Both the position numbers and the translations under genes were made by a program. Shown here in pieces: positions 43,420 through 51,108 of a stretch of DNA of 64,000 bases. This DNA is from Fervidicoccaceae archaeon (GTDB taxonomy: Archaea; Thermoproteota; Thermoprotei_A; Sulfolobales; Fervidicoccaceae), in contig JAVYOA010000009.1 of assembly GCA_038734945.1 (NCBI GenBank), forward strand, positions 186,001 through 250,000. The letters run 5' to 3'. The notes under the pieces are model-generated. The model searched no databases and was not told the DNA's origin. It worked only from the letters and a program-made list of their open reading frames with translations. How positions within the stretch are numbered: the stretch's first letter is position 1; the number at the start of each line of letters is the position of its first letter.

Positions 43420-43699
43420 AGACAAAGCAATTGGTATATCATTGCTTGCCATTTCTGCCCTAGTTATAGTTCTTTATGCATACCTTGTATTCCTTACCAC
43501 TTATGACATTTTACTTCTAAAATTGACAGGATTTCTTGCTATTGCTGGAATATTTGGAATTCTCGCTTGGATCGGATATACCCTAGCTACAACTCCACCT
43601 CCAAAGCCAATTGAAGAGATAGAGAAGGAAATAGAGAATGAGCTCAAAAAGCTCGATGAAGAAAGCAAGAAGGAAGAGCAGGAGAAAGGGCAATCATAA
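43412..43699 (+). CDS. Small two-helix membrane protein with acidic coiled-coil tail
   Basis: This 95-residue protein has two hydrophobic helices (IGISLLAISALVIVLYAYLVF and LLLKLTGFLAIAGIFGILAWIGY), a Pro-rich hinge (TTPPPKPIEE) and a strongly charged helical tail (IEKEIENELKKLDEESKKEE). No family is recognised. The ATG has AAGGAGGT 8 nt upstream; the TTG one codon before is less well spaced. The tail could be a cytosolic interaction surface. A short upstream ORF overlaps its start. It lies between the SDR gene and a tRNA gene on the opposite strand. Confidence 0.65.
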   Translation: MVRDKAIGISLLAISALVIVLYAYLVFLTTYDILLLKLTGFLAIAGIFGILAWIGYTLATTPPPKPIEEIEKEIENELKKLDEESKKEEQEKGQS

Positions 43700-43731
43700 A
43701 ATAATTCAGCATGTTCTCTAAAATAAAGAGA

Positions 43732-43843
43732 AGCCGCCGGCGGGGATCGAACCCGCGGCCCCCGGCTTTCTCTGGCGACCTCCTTTCTATTTTACTACTT
43801 CACCGTACGAGGCCGGTGCTCTACCGGGCTGAGCTACGGCGGC
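43732..43843 (-). tRNA. tRNA-Thr (CGT anticodon) with a 38-nt intron
   Basis: Exons fold as a 74-nt tRNA. The acceptor GCCGCCG pairs with CGGCGGC, the D arm is GCTC...GAGC, the anticodon stem is CCGGC/GCCGG with anticodon CGT (reads ACG), the variable loop is GGGCC, the T arm is GCGGG-TTCGATC-CCCGC, and the discriminator is U. The intron occupies 43768-43805, after position 37. The junction forms a bulge-helix-bulge: bulges TA|C and AA|A, a central helix of CTC/GAG plus one G-A mismatch, and an inner stem GGTGA/TCGCC. Confidence 0.95.
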
Positions 43844-43925
43844 AGACAGATCAATTAATTCCTCTTTTCTCTTAGAGAATCAAAAAAATTATAAAGCTTT
43901 GCTTAGAACAAAGAGCTGGAGCAAG

Positions 43926-44186
43926 ATGATCGAGATGGCTCCCCTGACTGCCTTCATATTAATAAACACAAAAATCGGAAAGGAGGATATAGTCTCTCAG
44001 GAAATAAATGAACTTATTAAGAATTCACATGATCTCAAGGAAGGAAAGGCTTATTCTTTATTTGGAGAATATGACCTAATTGTTGTTATAAGTGCTGAGA
44101 GAATAGAATCAGTAGAGAAGTTCGTCTCAGCTCTGAGAAAGATGGAGAATGTAACTAGAACTACTACGCTTGTTTCAAGCACATAA
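43926..44186 (+). CDS. Stand-alone RAM (AsnC/Lrp ligand-binding) domain protein
   Basis: This ~86-residue protein consists only of the Lrp/AsnC C-terminal RAM fold. The first strand is TAFILINTKIGKE, then a helix, EGKAYSLFGEYDLIVVISAE, a second helix and the last strand VTRTTTLVSS. The DNA-binding helix-turn-helix is absent and the frame does not extend upstream into one. Such stand-alone modules bind amino acids or effectors and can pair with full Lrp proteins. ATG 43926 is the likely start; ATG 43935 is possible. It lies between the tRNA gene and thiM. Confidence 0.8.
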   Translation: MIEMAPLTAFILINTKIGKEDIVSQEINELIKNSHDLKEGKAYSLFGEYDLIVVISAERIESVEKFVSALRKMENVTRTTTLVSST

Positions 44187-44285
44187 TAAAAATAACTTAG
44201 CACTCAGATTAATCAACGATTTTCAGATATTAATACTAATAATTTATTTATATTATTCTTGATTAATTGATTATAGGTGATTTTA

Positions 44286-45095
44286 ATGAGCTGGGTAGGC
44301 GAATCTCTCGAGAAGCTCAGAGAAAAGAGGCCTCTCGTTCACAACATAACAAATTACGTTGTAATGAATACTACAGCAAATGCGCTTCTAGCAATAGGGG
44401 CTTCTCCCATAATGGCCCATTCTCCGGAGGAGCTCAATGATATAGTTTCCATGGCCGATGCTATAGTTATCAATATTGGAACACTTGATGAAAGATGGAT
44501 CTACTCTATGCTCAAGGCAGCTAGAATAGCTAGCGAGAACAAGAAGCCTGTAATTCTAGATCCAGTTGGAGCAGGTGCCACAAAGCTTAGAACAGAAATA
44601 TCTCTTATGCTGCTAAGCAGCGGAAATATCAGCGTTGTGAAGGGCAACTATGGAGAAATCCTTTCACTTCTCGGAGAAATGGGAAAGACCAAGGGAGTAG
44701 ATTCAGCTGCTTATGTACCTGAAAGAGCAAAGAGCATAGTGAAGGAAGTAGCAGAAAAGTACAATGTTGTTGCTGGAATAACGGGGCCCATAGATTTTGT
44801 AAGTGATGGGAAGGAAGTCTATTCAATACAAAATGAGATAACCAAGGTAAGAAATGTTATCGACAGAGTTACAGGCTTAGGATGCATGGTTTCCGCCATT
44901 ATTGGTGCTTTCCTTGCAGTTGACACTCCTCTGAGAGCAACGATTGGAGGGATGGCAGCATTCAAGGCTGCATCTACTTTGGCAGCCACGGAAACCCAGC
45001 TGCCAGGAAGCTTCCACATAAAGCTATATGATTGGTTATTTAAGATTGACGGAGAATCCATAAATAATACAGTCAAAATAAACAAAATTCTCTAG
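44286..45095 (+). CDS. thiM: Hydroxyethylthiazole kinase
   Basis: This ribokinase-fold enzyme of ~269 residues phosphorylates 4-methyl-5-(2-hydroxyethyl)thiazole in thiamine salvage. Marks are RPLVHNITNYVVMNTTANALLAIGASP near the N terminus (read as HNITNYVVMN and ANALLAIGASP), DPVGAGAT, VKGNYGE and the active-site VTGLGCMVSA with its Cys. ATG 44286 has AGGTGAT upstream; the GTG at 44277 is part of that site. No other thiamine gene and no TPP riboswitch is visible. The reading frame ends intact just before an IS605-like hairpin. Confidence 0.94.
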   Translation: MSWVGESLEKLREKRPLVHNITNYVVMNTTANALLAIGASPIMAHSPEELNDIVSMADAIVINIGTLDERWIYSMLKAARIASENKKPVILDPVGAGATKLRTEISLMLLSSGNISVVKGNYGEILSLLGEMGKTKGVDSAAYVPERAKSIVKEVAEKYNVVAGITGPIDFVSDGKEVYSIQNEITKVRNVIDRVTGLGCMVSAIIGAFLAVDTPLRATIGGMAAFKAASTLAATETQLPGSFHIKLYDWLFKIDGESINNTVKINKIL

Positions 45096-45107
45096 CTTTT
45101 ACCAAAC

Positions 45108-45141
45108 CGAAAGCCTCTCCTTTAGGACAGGAGGAAGTCAG
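45108..45141 (+). mobile_element. IS200/IS605 right-end-like hairpin (solo remnant candidate)
   Basis: The segment CGAAAGCC-TCTCCTTTAGGACAGGAGG-AAGTCAG resembles the right ends of IS200/IS605-family elements (the 3' end of the TnpB-associated guide RNA), which commonly read GAAGCCCC...TCCTTTAGGA...GGGGAGGATGTCAG. The stem is CCTC-TCC / GGA-CAG-GAGG with loop TTTA and a CAG bulge (45114-45134). No tnpA or tnpB is near; thiM ends 13 bp upstream. It could be a scar, a miniature element, or a terminator that looks similar by chance. Confidence 0.4.
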
Positions 45142-45274
45142 AAGGATCTTTTCCCCAGATATGAAAATTTCAAAAATCCTATTATCATGAAATCAAAGAA
45201 TTTAATCCTAATACCTTCCAAGCTGCGAGAAAGATTTTCTTTATATATGAAAAAAGGCTGAAAAATCATTAAGG

Positions 45275-45580
45275 ATGATTAATTTGCCAGAGCTAATAAG
45301 AATAGAGGGAGTCTCGGTCAAACCTCTGCCAGGTAAGCCTGGAAGCTATACAGTAAGAGTTTTTATAAAGAATGTTGGCGATGAAATCTCAGAAATAAAT
45401 AGTGTGTACGTTTTCAATATATATGGAAACGTTTATTGCGCGGACATTTTTCAACTAAAGCTCTCACCGGGAGAAGTTAACTCAATTACGCTAGAATGCG
45501 AGCTGGAGAAGATGGCTCAATATTTTGTGAAAGCTTCTACTAAGAAAGGCTACGAATCTCTCTATTCAATATCTCTTTGA
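45275..45580 (+). CDS. Small Ig-like/CARDB-type beta-sandwich protein
   Basis: This 101-residue protein is all beta in outline: ELIRIEGVSVKPLPGKPGSY, YTVRVFIKNVGDE, INSVYVFNI, KLSPGEVNSITLECEL, AQYFVKASTKKGY. That is the order of a CARDB/Ig-like domain (strand, VxNxG turn, SPGExxxI strand). There is no signal peptide, so it is likely cytosolic. Two Cys are present. No function can be given. A TATA-like TTTATATATG at ~45240-45249 could give a leaderless transcript starting at ATG 45275; TTG 45284 is an alternative start. Confidence 0.55.
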   Translation: MINLPELIRIEGVSVKPLPGKPGSYTVRVFIKNVGDEISEINSVYVFNIYGNVYCADIFQLKLSPGEVNSITLECELEKMAQYFVKASTKKGYESLYSISL

Positions 45581-45616
45581 AATAAAAGAGAACTCATATT
45601 AATATATCGCTTTATT

Positions 45617-45629
45617 TCAGATCATCTGA
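45617..45629. promoter_or_regulatory. 13-bp palindrome upstream of nop5
   Basis: TCAGATCATCTGA is a perfect 6+1+6 inverted repeat. It lies ~35 bp upstream of a TATA-like GGTTTTAATAGG (~45653-45664) that would drive the nop5-fibrillarin operon from about 45685. The position suits an activator or repressor site for that operon, but a single short palindrome can arise by chance. Confidence 0.25.
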
Positions 45630-45699
45630 TAAGTAAAAATAAAGATATTGAAGGTTTTAATAGGCTAGTTTGAGAAAAAATTAGGGAGTGATCATTAAA

Positions 45700-46956
45700 A
45701 TGAAAATTTACCTAATACAACATGCTATTGGAACATTTGCTGTCAAAGAGGACGGCTCTCTTGCTGATTATGAGCATGAGGCAAAGGACATCGATGAAAA
45801 CGTAGAACAGCTCCTCAAATACGAAGCAGGACAGCCAACGAGCAGCATGATCAGGCTCATTGAGCGAATGAATAGGAGCGATGAGATACTTGTAGAGATA
45901 GAGGGAATTGCTAGGGCACTTAGCACGAGCTATCAGGGTCTTCAGATATATGTAAGGCCGCATGAGGAGATTTTCAGAAAATTCAGACAAAGCATTGAAG
46001 AAATAGCCGTTCAAACAGGATACTTTAAAACGAAGGAAGAATATAGAAGCTTCATGCACCTTCTATCAATGGAGTATACTAGGAGGAAGCTTAGAAAGGC
46101 TGCACAGAAAAGAGATCAACTAGCAGCACAGGCGATAAGAGCAATTGATGATTTGGATAAGACTTACAATCTATACGTCATCAGGTTGAGAGAGTGGTAC
46201 AGCGTTCATTTCCCTGAGCTCGATAGTCTAATTCCAAATCATGAGCAATACGTGAAGCTAGTCATGGAGCTAGGTCACAGGGAGAACTTCACGGGCGAGA
46301 ACCTTTTAAGATTGGGCATATCGCAGGACAAGGTTGAAAAAATAGAGAGTGCAGCAAAAGAAAGCATTGGAGCTGATCTCAGTGACTTTGACATAAAACC
46401 AGTTCAAACGCTAGCTAGAATGGCTTGGGATATATATACGCTGAGGCAAGAGCTTGCCGATTACATAGATGGAGTTATGAAGGAAGTTGCTCCAAATATA
46501 ACTGCTTTGGTAGGAAGCCTCCTAGGAGCCAGACTTATAAGTTTAGCAGGAAGCCTTGAATCCCTAGCCAGGCTTCCAGCTAGCACCATACAGGTTCTAG
46601 GGGCAGAGAAGGCGCTTTTCAGATCGCTGAAAACGGGAACAAAACCGCCTAAGCACGGAATCATTTTCCAATATCCTGAAATCCACAAGGCGCCAAGGTG
46701 GCAGAGAGGTAAAATGGCTAGAACTCTAGCAGCTAAGCTAGCAATAGCAGCCAAGGTCGATGCGTTCACAGGAAGATGGATCGGAGATAAGCTTGTTGAA
46801 GATCTCACGCGGAGAATAGAGGAGATAAAAAAGCTCTACGCTAAACCCCCACTCAGAGCAGCAGCCCCCCAAAAGGAAGCAGTCAGGCCTCATAGGAAGG
46901 AGGAAAGGAGAGGAAAAGGAGGAAAGGAAAGGAAAAAGAAATTTGGAGGTAGATGA
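45700..46956 (+). CDS. nop5: Nop5 (Nop56/58-related) C/D box sRNP core protein
   Basis: This ~418-residue protein bridges fibrillarin and L7Ae-bound C/D guide RNA for rRNA and tRNA 2'-O-methylation. The N-terminal domain (~1-120) binds fibrillarin. A coiled coil runs over ~130-230, and the NOP domain holds NITALVGSLLGARLISLAGSLESLARLPAS, read as VGSLLGARLI then SLARLPASTIQVLGAEKALFR, followed by HGIIFQYPEIHKAPRWQRGK. The C-terminal tail is Lys/Arg-rich. ATG 45700 is preferred over a GTG at 45688 that belongs to the GGGAGTGATC ribosome site. It overlaps fibrillarin, its direct partner. Confidence 0.96.
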   Translation: MKIYLIQHAIGTFAVKEDGSLADYEHEAKDIDENVEQLLKYEAGQPTSSMIRLIERMNRSDEILVEIEGIARALSTSYQGLQIYVRPHEEIFRKFRQSIEEIAVQTGYFKTKEEYRSFMHLLSMEYTRRKLRKAAQKRDQLAAQAIRAIDDLDKTYNLYVIRLREWYSVHFPELDSLIPNHEQYVKLVMELGHRENFTGENLLRLGISQDKVEKIESAAKESIGADLSDFDIKPVQTLARMAWDIYTLRQELADYIDGVMKEVAPNITALVGSLLGARLISLAGSLESLARLPASTIQVLGAEKALFRSLKTGTKPPKHGIIFQYPEIHKAPRWQRGKMARTLAAKLAIAAKVDAFTGRWIGDKLVEDLTRRIEEIKKLYAKPPLRAAAPQKEAVRPHRKEERRGKGGKERKKKFGGR

Positions 46957-46958
46957 AA

Positions 46959-47663
46959 ATGAGCGAACCAGTAAAAATTAGAGAGCTCGAGATCAATAGG
47001 AGAATATATGAAATAGAGTTCGACGATGGCTCGAGAAAGCTATCAACGATGAACCTTGTTCCTGGAAAAAGGGTCTATGGCGAAAGACTCTATAGGATAG
47101 CGGGTGTAGAGTACAGGGAGTGGATCCCATATAGAAGCAAGCTAGCAGGGGCAATATTGAAAGGTCTCTCAGCCGTTCCAATAGAAGAAGGCAGCAAGGT
47201 TCTCTACTTGGGAGCTGCTGCAGGAACGACACCGAGCCATGTTAGCGATATAGTTGGAAACAACGGGATAGTGTATTCTGTCGAATTTGCCCCAAGAGTA
47301 ATGAGAGAGTTTCTTCTTGTGGCGAAGGATCGAAGGAATCTAGTGCCAATCCTAGCAGATGCTAGATTACCCTCAACTTACTCTCACATCGTTGATCTAT
47401 GTGATGTCATTTACGCTGATGTGGCTCAACCAGAACAGGCATCTCTTGTCATAGAGAATGCCAAATGGTTCTTGAAGGATGGAGGGCACGTTTTCCTTGC
47501 TATAAAAGCGAGGAGCATTGATGTCACGAAGGAACCTACAGAAGTGTTTAAGCGTGAGATATCCACTCTTGAAAAGGGAGGATTTGAGACGATAAGCGTC
47601 GTTCATCTAGACCCATATGATAAGGATCACGCTATGGTTCTCGCTAAATACAAGGGAAAGTAG
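46959..47663 (+). CDS. flpA: Fibrillarin-like rRNA/tRNA 2'-O-methyltransferase
   Basis: This ~234-residue SAM-dependent methyltransferase is the catalytic subunit of C/D box sRNPs. SAM-binding LYLGAAAGTTPSHVSDIVG (~80-98) is present, followed by YSVEFAPRV, ADARLP, YADVAQPEQA and FLAIKARSID, with the catalytic Lys, Asp and Lys/His also in LDPYDKDHAMV. ATG 46959 is favoured, since GGAGGT at 46946-46951 is too close to the ATG at 46953 that overlaps the nop5 stop. It is part of the nop5-flpA-DUF61-HTH run. Confidence 0.96.
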   Translation: MSEPVKIRELEINRRIYEIEFDDGSRKLSTMNLVPGKRVYGERLYRIAGVEYREWIPYRSKLAGAILKGLSAVPIEEGSKVLYLGAAAGTTPSHVSDIVGNNGIVYSVEFAPRVMREFLLVAKDRRNLVPILADARLPSTYSHIVDLCDVIYADVAQPEQASLVIENAKWFLKDGGHVFLAIKARSIDVTKEPTEVFKREISTLEKGGFETISVVHLDPYDKDHAMVLAKYKGK

Positions 47664-47678
47664 GTGCAGGATCTGTAG

Positions 47679-48107
47679 ATGGAAGGAATACATGACAGCA
47701 ATGCAATAGCTAAAATAGAAATGAAAGTATTGGAGGATCTGAAAAGGATAAATGATGATGTTGTTGAGTACATAACATTAGAAAATGCTAATAATAAGGA
47801 CATGGAAATAGCATTGAAGTCTGGGGAAAAAATAATACTCAGATGCGAAGACATTGAAAAACTGAAGAGAAAAATACCAGGTCATCTCAGGTCCAAATTG
47901 AAGCTTCCAATTGAGATAAATATAATAATCAGCGAAGAGCAGATCATGTATAGAATTAATGGAGATCTATGGCAGATTAGGATGGTGAATTACATAAGGA
48001 ACGAGAAGCTAATGTGGAAACCATCCGAAGAAATCAATGCGGAATATCTCTCAGACCTTATCACTAACTATCCCTCGCTGATCAGGTTAAAGCTGGTGAT
48101 GAGGTGA
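47679..48107 (+). CDS. DUF61 (UPF0216) family archaeal protein
   Basis: This 142-residue protein matches the archaeal DUF61 layout: an N-terminal helix with LEDLKRINDDVVEYITLE, then KSGEKIILRCEDIEKLKRKIPGHLRSKLKLPIEI, whose IPxHLRSKLKLPI string is the strongest mark, then a beta region. No biochemical function is established for the family. Its persistent presence in archaea and its place directly after fibrillarin hint at an RNA-related role. It overlaps the next gene's Shine-Dalgarno. Confidence 0.75.
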   Translation: MEGIHDSNAIAKIEMKVLEDLKRINDDVVEYITLENANNKDMEIALKSGEKIILRCEDIEKLKRKIPGHLRSKLKLPIEINIIISEEQIMYRINGDLWQIRMVNYIRNEKLMWKPSEEINAEYLSDLITNYPSLIRLKLVMR

Positions 48108-48112
48108 TAAAA

Positions 48113-49078
48113 ATGAAGCTGAGCGAAGAAATATCTGCTAGACTACTCAGAGATATCTTCGAGGAAGTTCATAATGAGCTGAAAAAGTCAAATTTTAGAT
48201 ATGTAAAGATCGAAAGGCCCGAGAGATCGGATAAAAGGAGCATCGACATAATAGCATGGTCTCAGAACGATAACAAAAAGAGGATACACCTAAAAATAAC
48301 TGTGGATAGTGCTCAGATCAGCGGGGATGAGTTGAGAGATCTCAAGGCAATGAGCAGAGCCTCGAGCTCTAAGCCTCTTATCATAGGAGAGTTTGAGAGG
48401 AAAATCGATCTGCATGATGAAGTAATATACATGAAAGACGATGTTCCAGTGATAAATCCAACAACTCTCAGCAGGTTACTGGAAAAATCAAAAGATTTGT
48501 ACATAATATCAAGGAGAGGCGAATTCGTAGTGAAGATAAAGGGAGAAAAGCTTAGGAAGAAGAGAGAAGAATTGGGTTACAGCCTGGGTGAAGTCGCAGA
48601 AAGATTGGGAGTTTCCAGAAAAGCAATATACGAGTACGAGAGGAATACGTTTGGAGTTAGAATTGATTATGCGGAAGATCTTCTTGATATGTTTGGTGAG
48701 GACATAGCAGAGCCATTCGACATATTCTCACATGAGCCCAAAATTGTTCCATCTCAGGAGAAAGTGGAGAGCAGAGTTGAAAGGGAAATAGCTGAAGTTT
48801 TGAGAAGCTTGGGAGCAGATATCTATAGTACTAAGAAAACATTTTTTGATTTAGCGGCAAAGGTTGGAAGCAAGGGACTCTTGATAGGCTATGAGAGAGC
48901 CTCATCTCCACTTAGCATAAGAGAAAAAGCAGAGGAGCTTGCCAAAATCAGCGAGTTTGATGATATAATGGGGATCATTGTCCTTAGAGAGGGAAGCGAG
49001 AAAATGAGGGAGCTGAGCGAAGGAGAAGTGAAATATGTTGAGGAGAGAAGAATTGGGAGTATAAAGGAACTCATATGA
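48113..49078 (+). CDS. Archaeal HTH (XRE-like) regulator, COG1395 type
   Basis: This ~321-residue protein has an N-terminal nuclease-like alpha/beta domain (SIDIIAWSQNDNKKRIHLKI and later SSSKPLIIGE) and a central XRE helix-turn-helix at ~140-195 (LRKKREELGYSLGEVAERLG followed by SRKAIYEYERN). The C-terminal domain begins near RVEREIAEVLRSLGADI and recalls a PD-(D/E)xK-like fold as well (STKKTFFDLAAK). Archaeal members are annotated as putative transcriptional regulators; targets are unknown. ATG 48113 has GAGGTGAT 6 nt upstream; the GTG 48104 is inside that site. It ends the nop5 operon. Confidence 0.8.
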   Translation: MKLSEEISARLLRDIFEEVHNELKKSNFRYVKIERPERSDKRSIDIIAWSQNDNKKRIHLKITVDSAQISGDELRDLKAMSRASSSKPLIIGEFERKIDLHDEVIYMKDDVPVINPTTLSRLLEKSKDLYIISRRGEFVVKIKGEKLRKKREELGYSLGEVAERLGVSRKAIYEYERNTFGVRIDYAEDLLDMFGEDIAEPFDIFSHEPKIVPSQEKVESRVEREIAEVLRSLGADIYSTKKTFFDLAAKVGSKGLLIGYERASSPLSIREKAEELAKISEFDDIMGIIVLREGSEKMRELSEGEVKYVEERRIGSIKELI

Positions 49079-49174
49079 AGAATGTGAATTTCAGGCTCTA
49101 GTTCTCTCTCATTTATATACTAAATCCTCAATTCAAGTGAGGAAAAGTCTAAGGAGCAGTCATTTCATTCTACG

Positions 49175-49738
49175 GTGATTAAATTGGTTGTGAAAATATT
49201 CATCACAGGTCCTCCTCGCTCTGGAAAGACTACGCTAATAAGAAGACTTCTCTCATTCATGAATGAGCACAATATATCATATTCTGGATTTTTCACTCCA
49301 GAAATTAGAAAGAATGGCTTCAGAGCAGGTTTCCAGCTCGTCTTCCTTCCATCTTGGAGAACAGTAGAGCTGGCTTCAATAGAGAAAAAACCTGGATATG
49401 AAATGAGGCATGGAAAGTATTGGCTAAATCCAGCAGCTGGAGGAGAAATTTTATCTGCTCTGAGCTCCGCTATTGAGAGTAGCAGCGTCCAGGTCATTGT
49501 CATAGATGAAATAGGCCCTATGGAGCTTGTATATCACAAAGCAGAAGAAGCCTTTTTGGAGGCAATTATTTCAGATAAGAATCTTCTTTCCACATTTCAC
49601 ATTTCATTGAAATTTCGCAGTCCAAGACTATATGCAGAAATAAAAGAAAAGGGAAATATAATAAACCTCGGCGAGATGGAAGCAGAGAAGGCATATTCAG
49701 TTGCCTCAACCCAGCTTAGTTCATTAGGGAGGCAATGA
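49175..49738 (+). CDS. THEP1-family nucleoside-triphosphatase
   Basis: This P-loop NTPase of 187 residues has Walker A GPPRSGKT (residues 12-19), Walker B VIVIDEIGPMEL (~106-117) and the THEP1 context YSGFFTPEIRKNGFRAGF after the first helix. Characterised archaeal and human homologues hydrolyse NTPs with broad specificity in vitro; the cellular role is unclear. GTG 49175 is listed; TTG 49184 and GTG 49190 are in frame and also possible. A CCTCA...TGAGG inverted repeat lies at about 49127-49143 near the expected transcription start. It overlaps trm1 by 4 bp (ATGA). Confidence 0.85.
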   Translation: MIKLVVKIFITGPPRSGKTTLIRRLLSFMNEHNISYSGFFTPEIRKNGFRAGFQLVFLPSWRTVELASIEKKPGYEMRHGKYWLNPAAGGEILSALSSAIESSSVQVIVIDEIGPMELVYHKAEEAFLEAIISDKNLLSTFHISLKFRSPRLYAEIKEKGNIINLGEMEAEKAYSVASTQLSSLGRQ

Positions 49739-50964
49739 GAGCATTTGTAAGAACATCTTCAGCTCAAACTCAAAAAGGGGAAAATGAATTGATGGAGAAA
49801 ATAGCGAGGGAGGGAAAAGCGCTATTTTTCATTCCAATTTCTCCCTCATTCATGAGACGGGATGGAAAAATAGAACCTTCTTGGATGCCTTTCTTCTACA
49901 ATCCATATTCTGTGCTTAATAGAGATCTGACAGTTCTAGCAATTAGGGCCTACCGCAGGAAAGAGGGAAGAATAAGGACTTTTGTTGAACCTCTTTCAGG
50001 TATTTGTGTGAGATCTATCAGAGTTCTTCTGGAAGCATCTGAAGAAGAAACAATGGCCTACGCTTCAGACATAAACCCACTAGCAATCGAACAGTGCAGA
50101 AGAAATGCAGAGCTAAATCATCTTCGAACTAGGATGTTTGCAGAGAGAAACGATGCTAGACTCTTCCTACTTTCACTTGATAGCAACGGCGTTCCAGTTG
50201 ACTCCATTGACATAGATCCCTATGGAAGTCCAATATACTATTTTGAATCTGCTCTTAAGGCCATTGGAAAAAAGGGAATAGTGAGCGTAACTGCTACAGA
50301 TCTAGGCGCTTTAACAGGAAGGTACAAAGATGTAGCTCTCCGAAGATATGGTTCCAATCTAACAAGAACACAGTTTTCAAGAGAAGTAGGAACTAGAGTT
50401 CTCATAGGATCCTTTGTTCGCACATCTTCATATTTGGATAGAGCAGCTCACCCTCTTTTCTCTTTTTACCATGAGCACTTCCTCAAAGTGCTATTTCTTG
50501 TTAGAAGGGAGAGAAATGGAGCTACAAGAGCAATGGAGAAACTGGGCTACTTATGCATAAATGAGGAAGGGGGCATCTCTTCAATCATCAACTTGAACGA
50601 TTTTGGAACAGATGAGTGCAAAAAAGCAATAGGGCCTCTCTGGATAGATAACATTTGGAATGAAGAATTTACTGAGCAAATGAAGAATGAGCTGAAGGAC
50701 TCACAATATCTTTCTAGTGAATTGAAGAGAACCCTCTCTTTGATAGAAAGAGAAATCAAAGTAAATTCCATCGGCTACTATAGAATCGATGAAGTGTGCT
50801 CAGCGATGAGAAAAAACATTCCCCCCTTCTCAGTCTTGATAAACGAACTGGAGAAAATGGGATACAGGGCTTCACGAACACATTTTGATAAAAGGGGAAT
50901 TAGAACAAATGCTCCACTAGAAGACCTGAAAAGGGCAATTGAAGAAGCTTCAAGCAGATTATAA
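49735..50964 (+). CDS. trm1: tRNA (guanine-26-N2)-dimethyltransferase Trm1
   Basis: This 409-residue enzyme dimethylates G26 of tRNA. It has the N-terminal FYNPYSVLNRDLTVLAI, the SAM motif TFVEPLSGICVRSIR, a following ASDINPLAIEQCRRN, the family-specific DIDPYGSP and VTATDLGALTG with RRYGSNLTR. The C-terminal domain (~300-409) is the tRNA-binding part. Position 26 is G in the tRNA-Thr(GGT) of this window and A in the CGT isoacceptor. ATG overlaps the THEP1 stop, with GGGAGGC upstream. Confidence 0.95.
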   Translation: MRAFVRTSSAQTQKGENELMEKIAREGKALFFIPISPSFMRRDGKIEPSWMPFFYNPYSVLNRDLTVLAIRAYRRKEGRIRTFVEPLSGICVRSIRVLLEASEEETMAYASDINPLAIEQCRRNAELNHLRTRMFAERNDARLFLLSLDSNGVPVDSIDIDPYGSPIYYFESALKAIGKKGIVSVTATDLGALTGRYKDVALRRYGSNLTRTQFSREVGTRVLIGSFVRTSSYLDRAAHPLFSFYHEHFLKVLFLVRRERNGATRAMEKLGYLCINEEGGISSIINLNDFGTDECKKAIGPLWIDNIWNEEFTEQMKNELKDSQYLSSELKRTLSLIEREIKVNSIGYYRIDEVCSAMRKNIPPFSVLINELEKMGYRASRTHFDKRGIRTNAPLEDLKRAIEEASSRL

Positions 50965-51108
50965 TGATATAGGGCAAAATCTTGAAAAAAATTCGAAGCA
51001 GAAATTTGACAAAAAGTTTTTTCTGCATTGAGAGAAAATAACATTGAGCGGATGAGGTAGGGAAAAATCTGAATGGTGAGGAAAAGGCATTTGTCCGACG
51101 CTCGGTTA

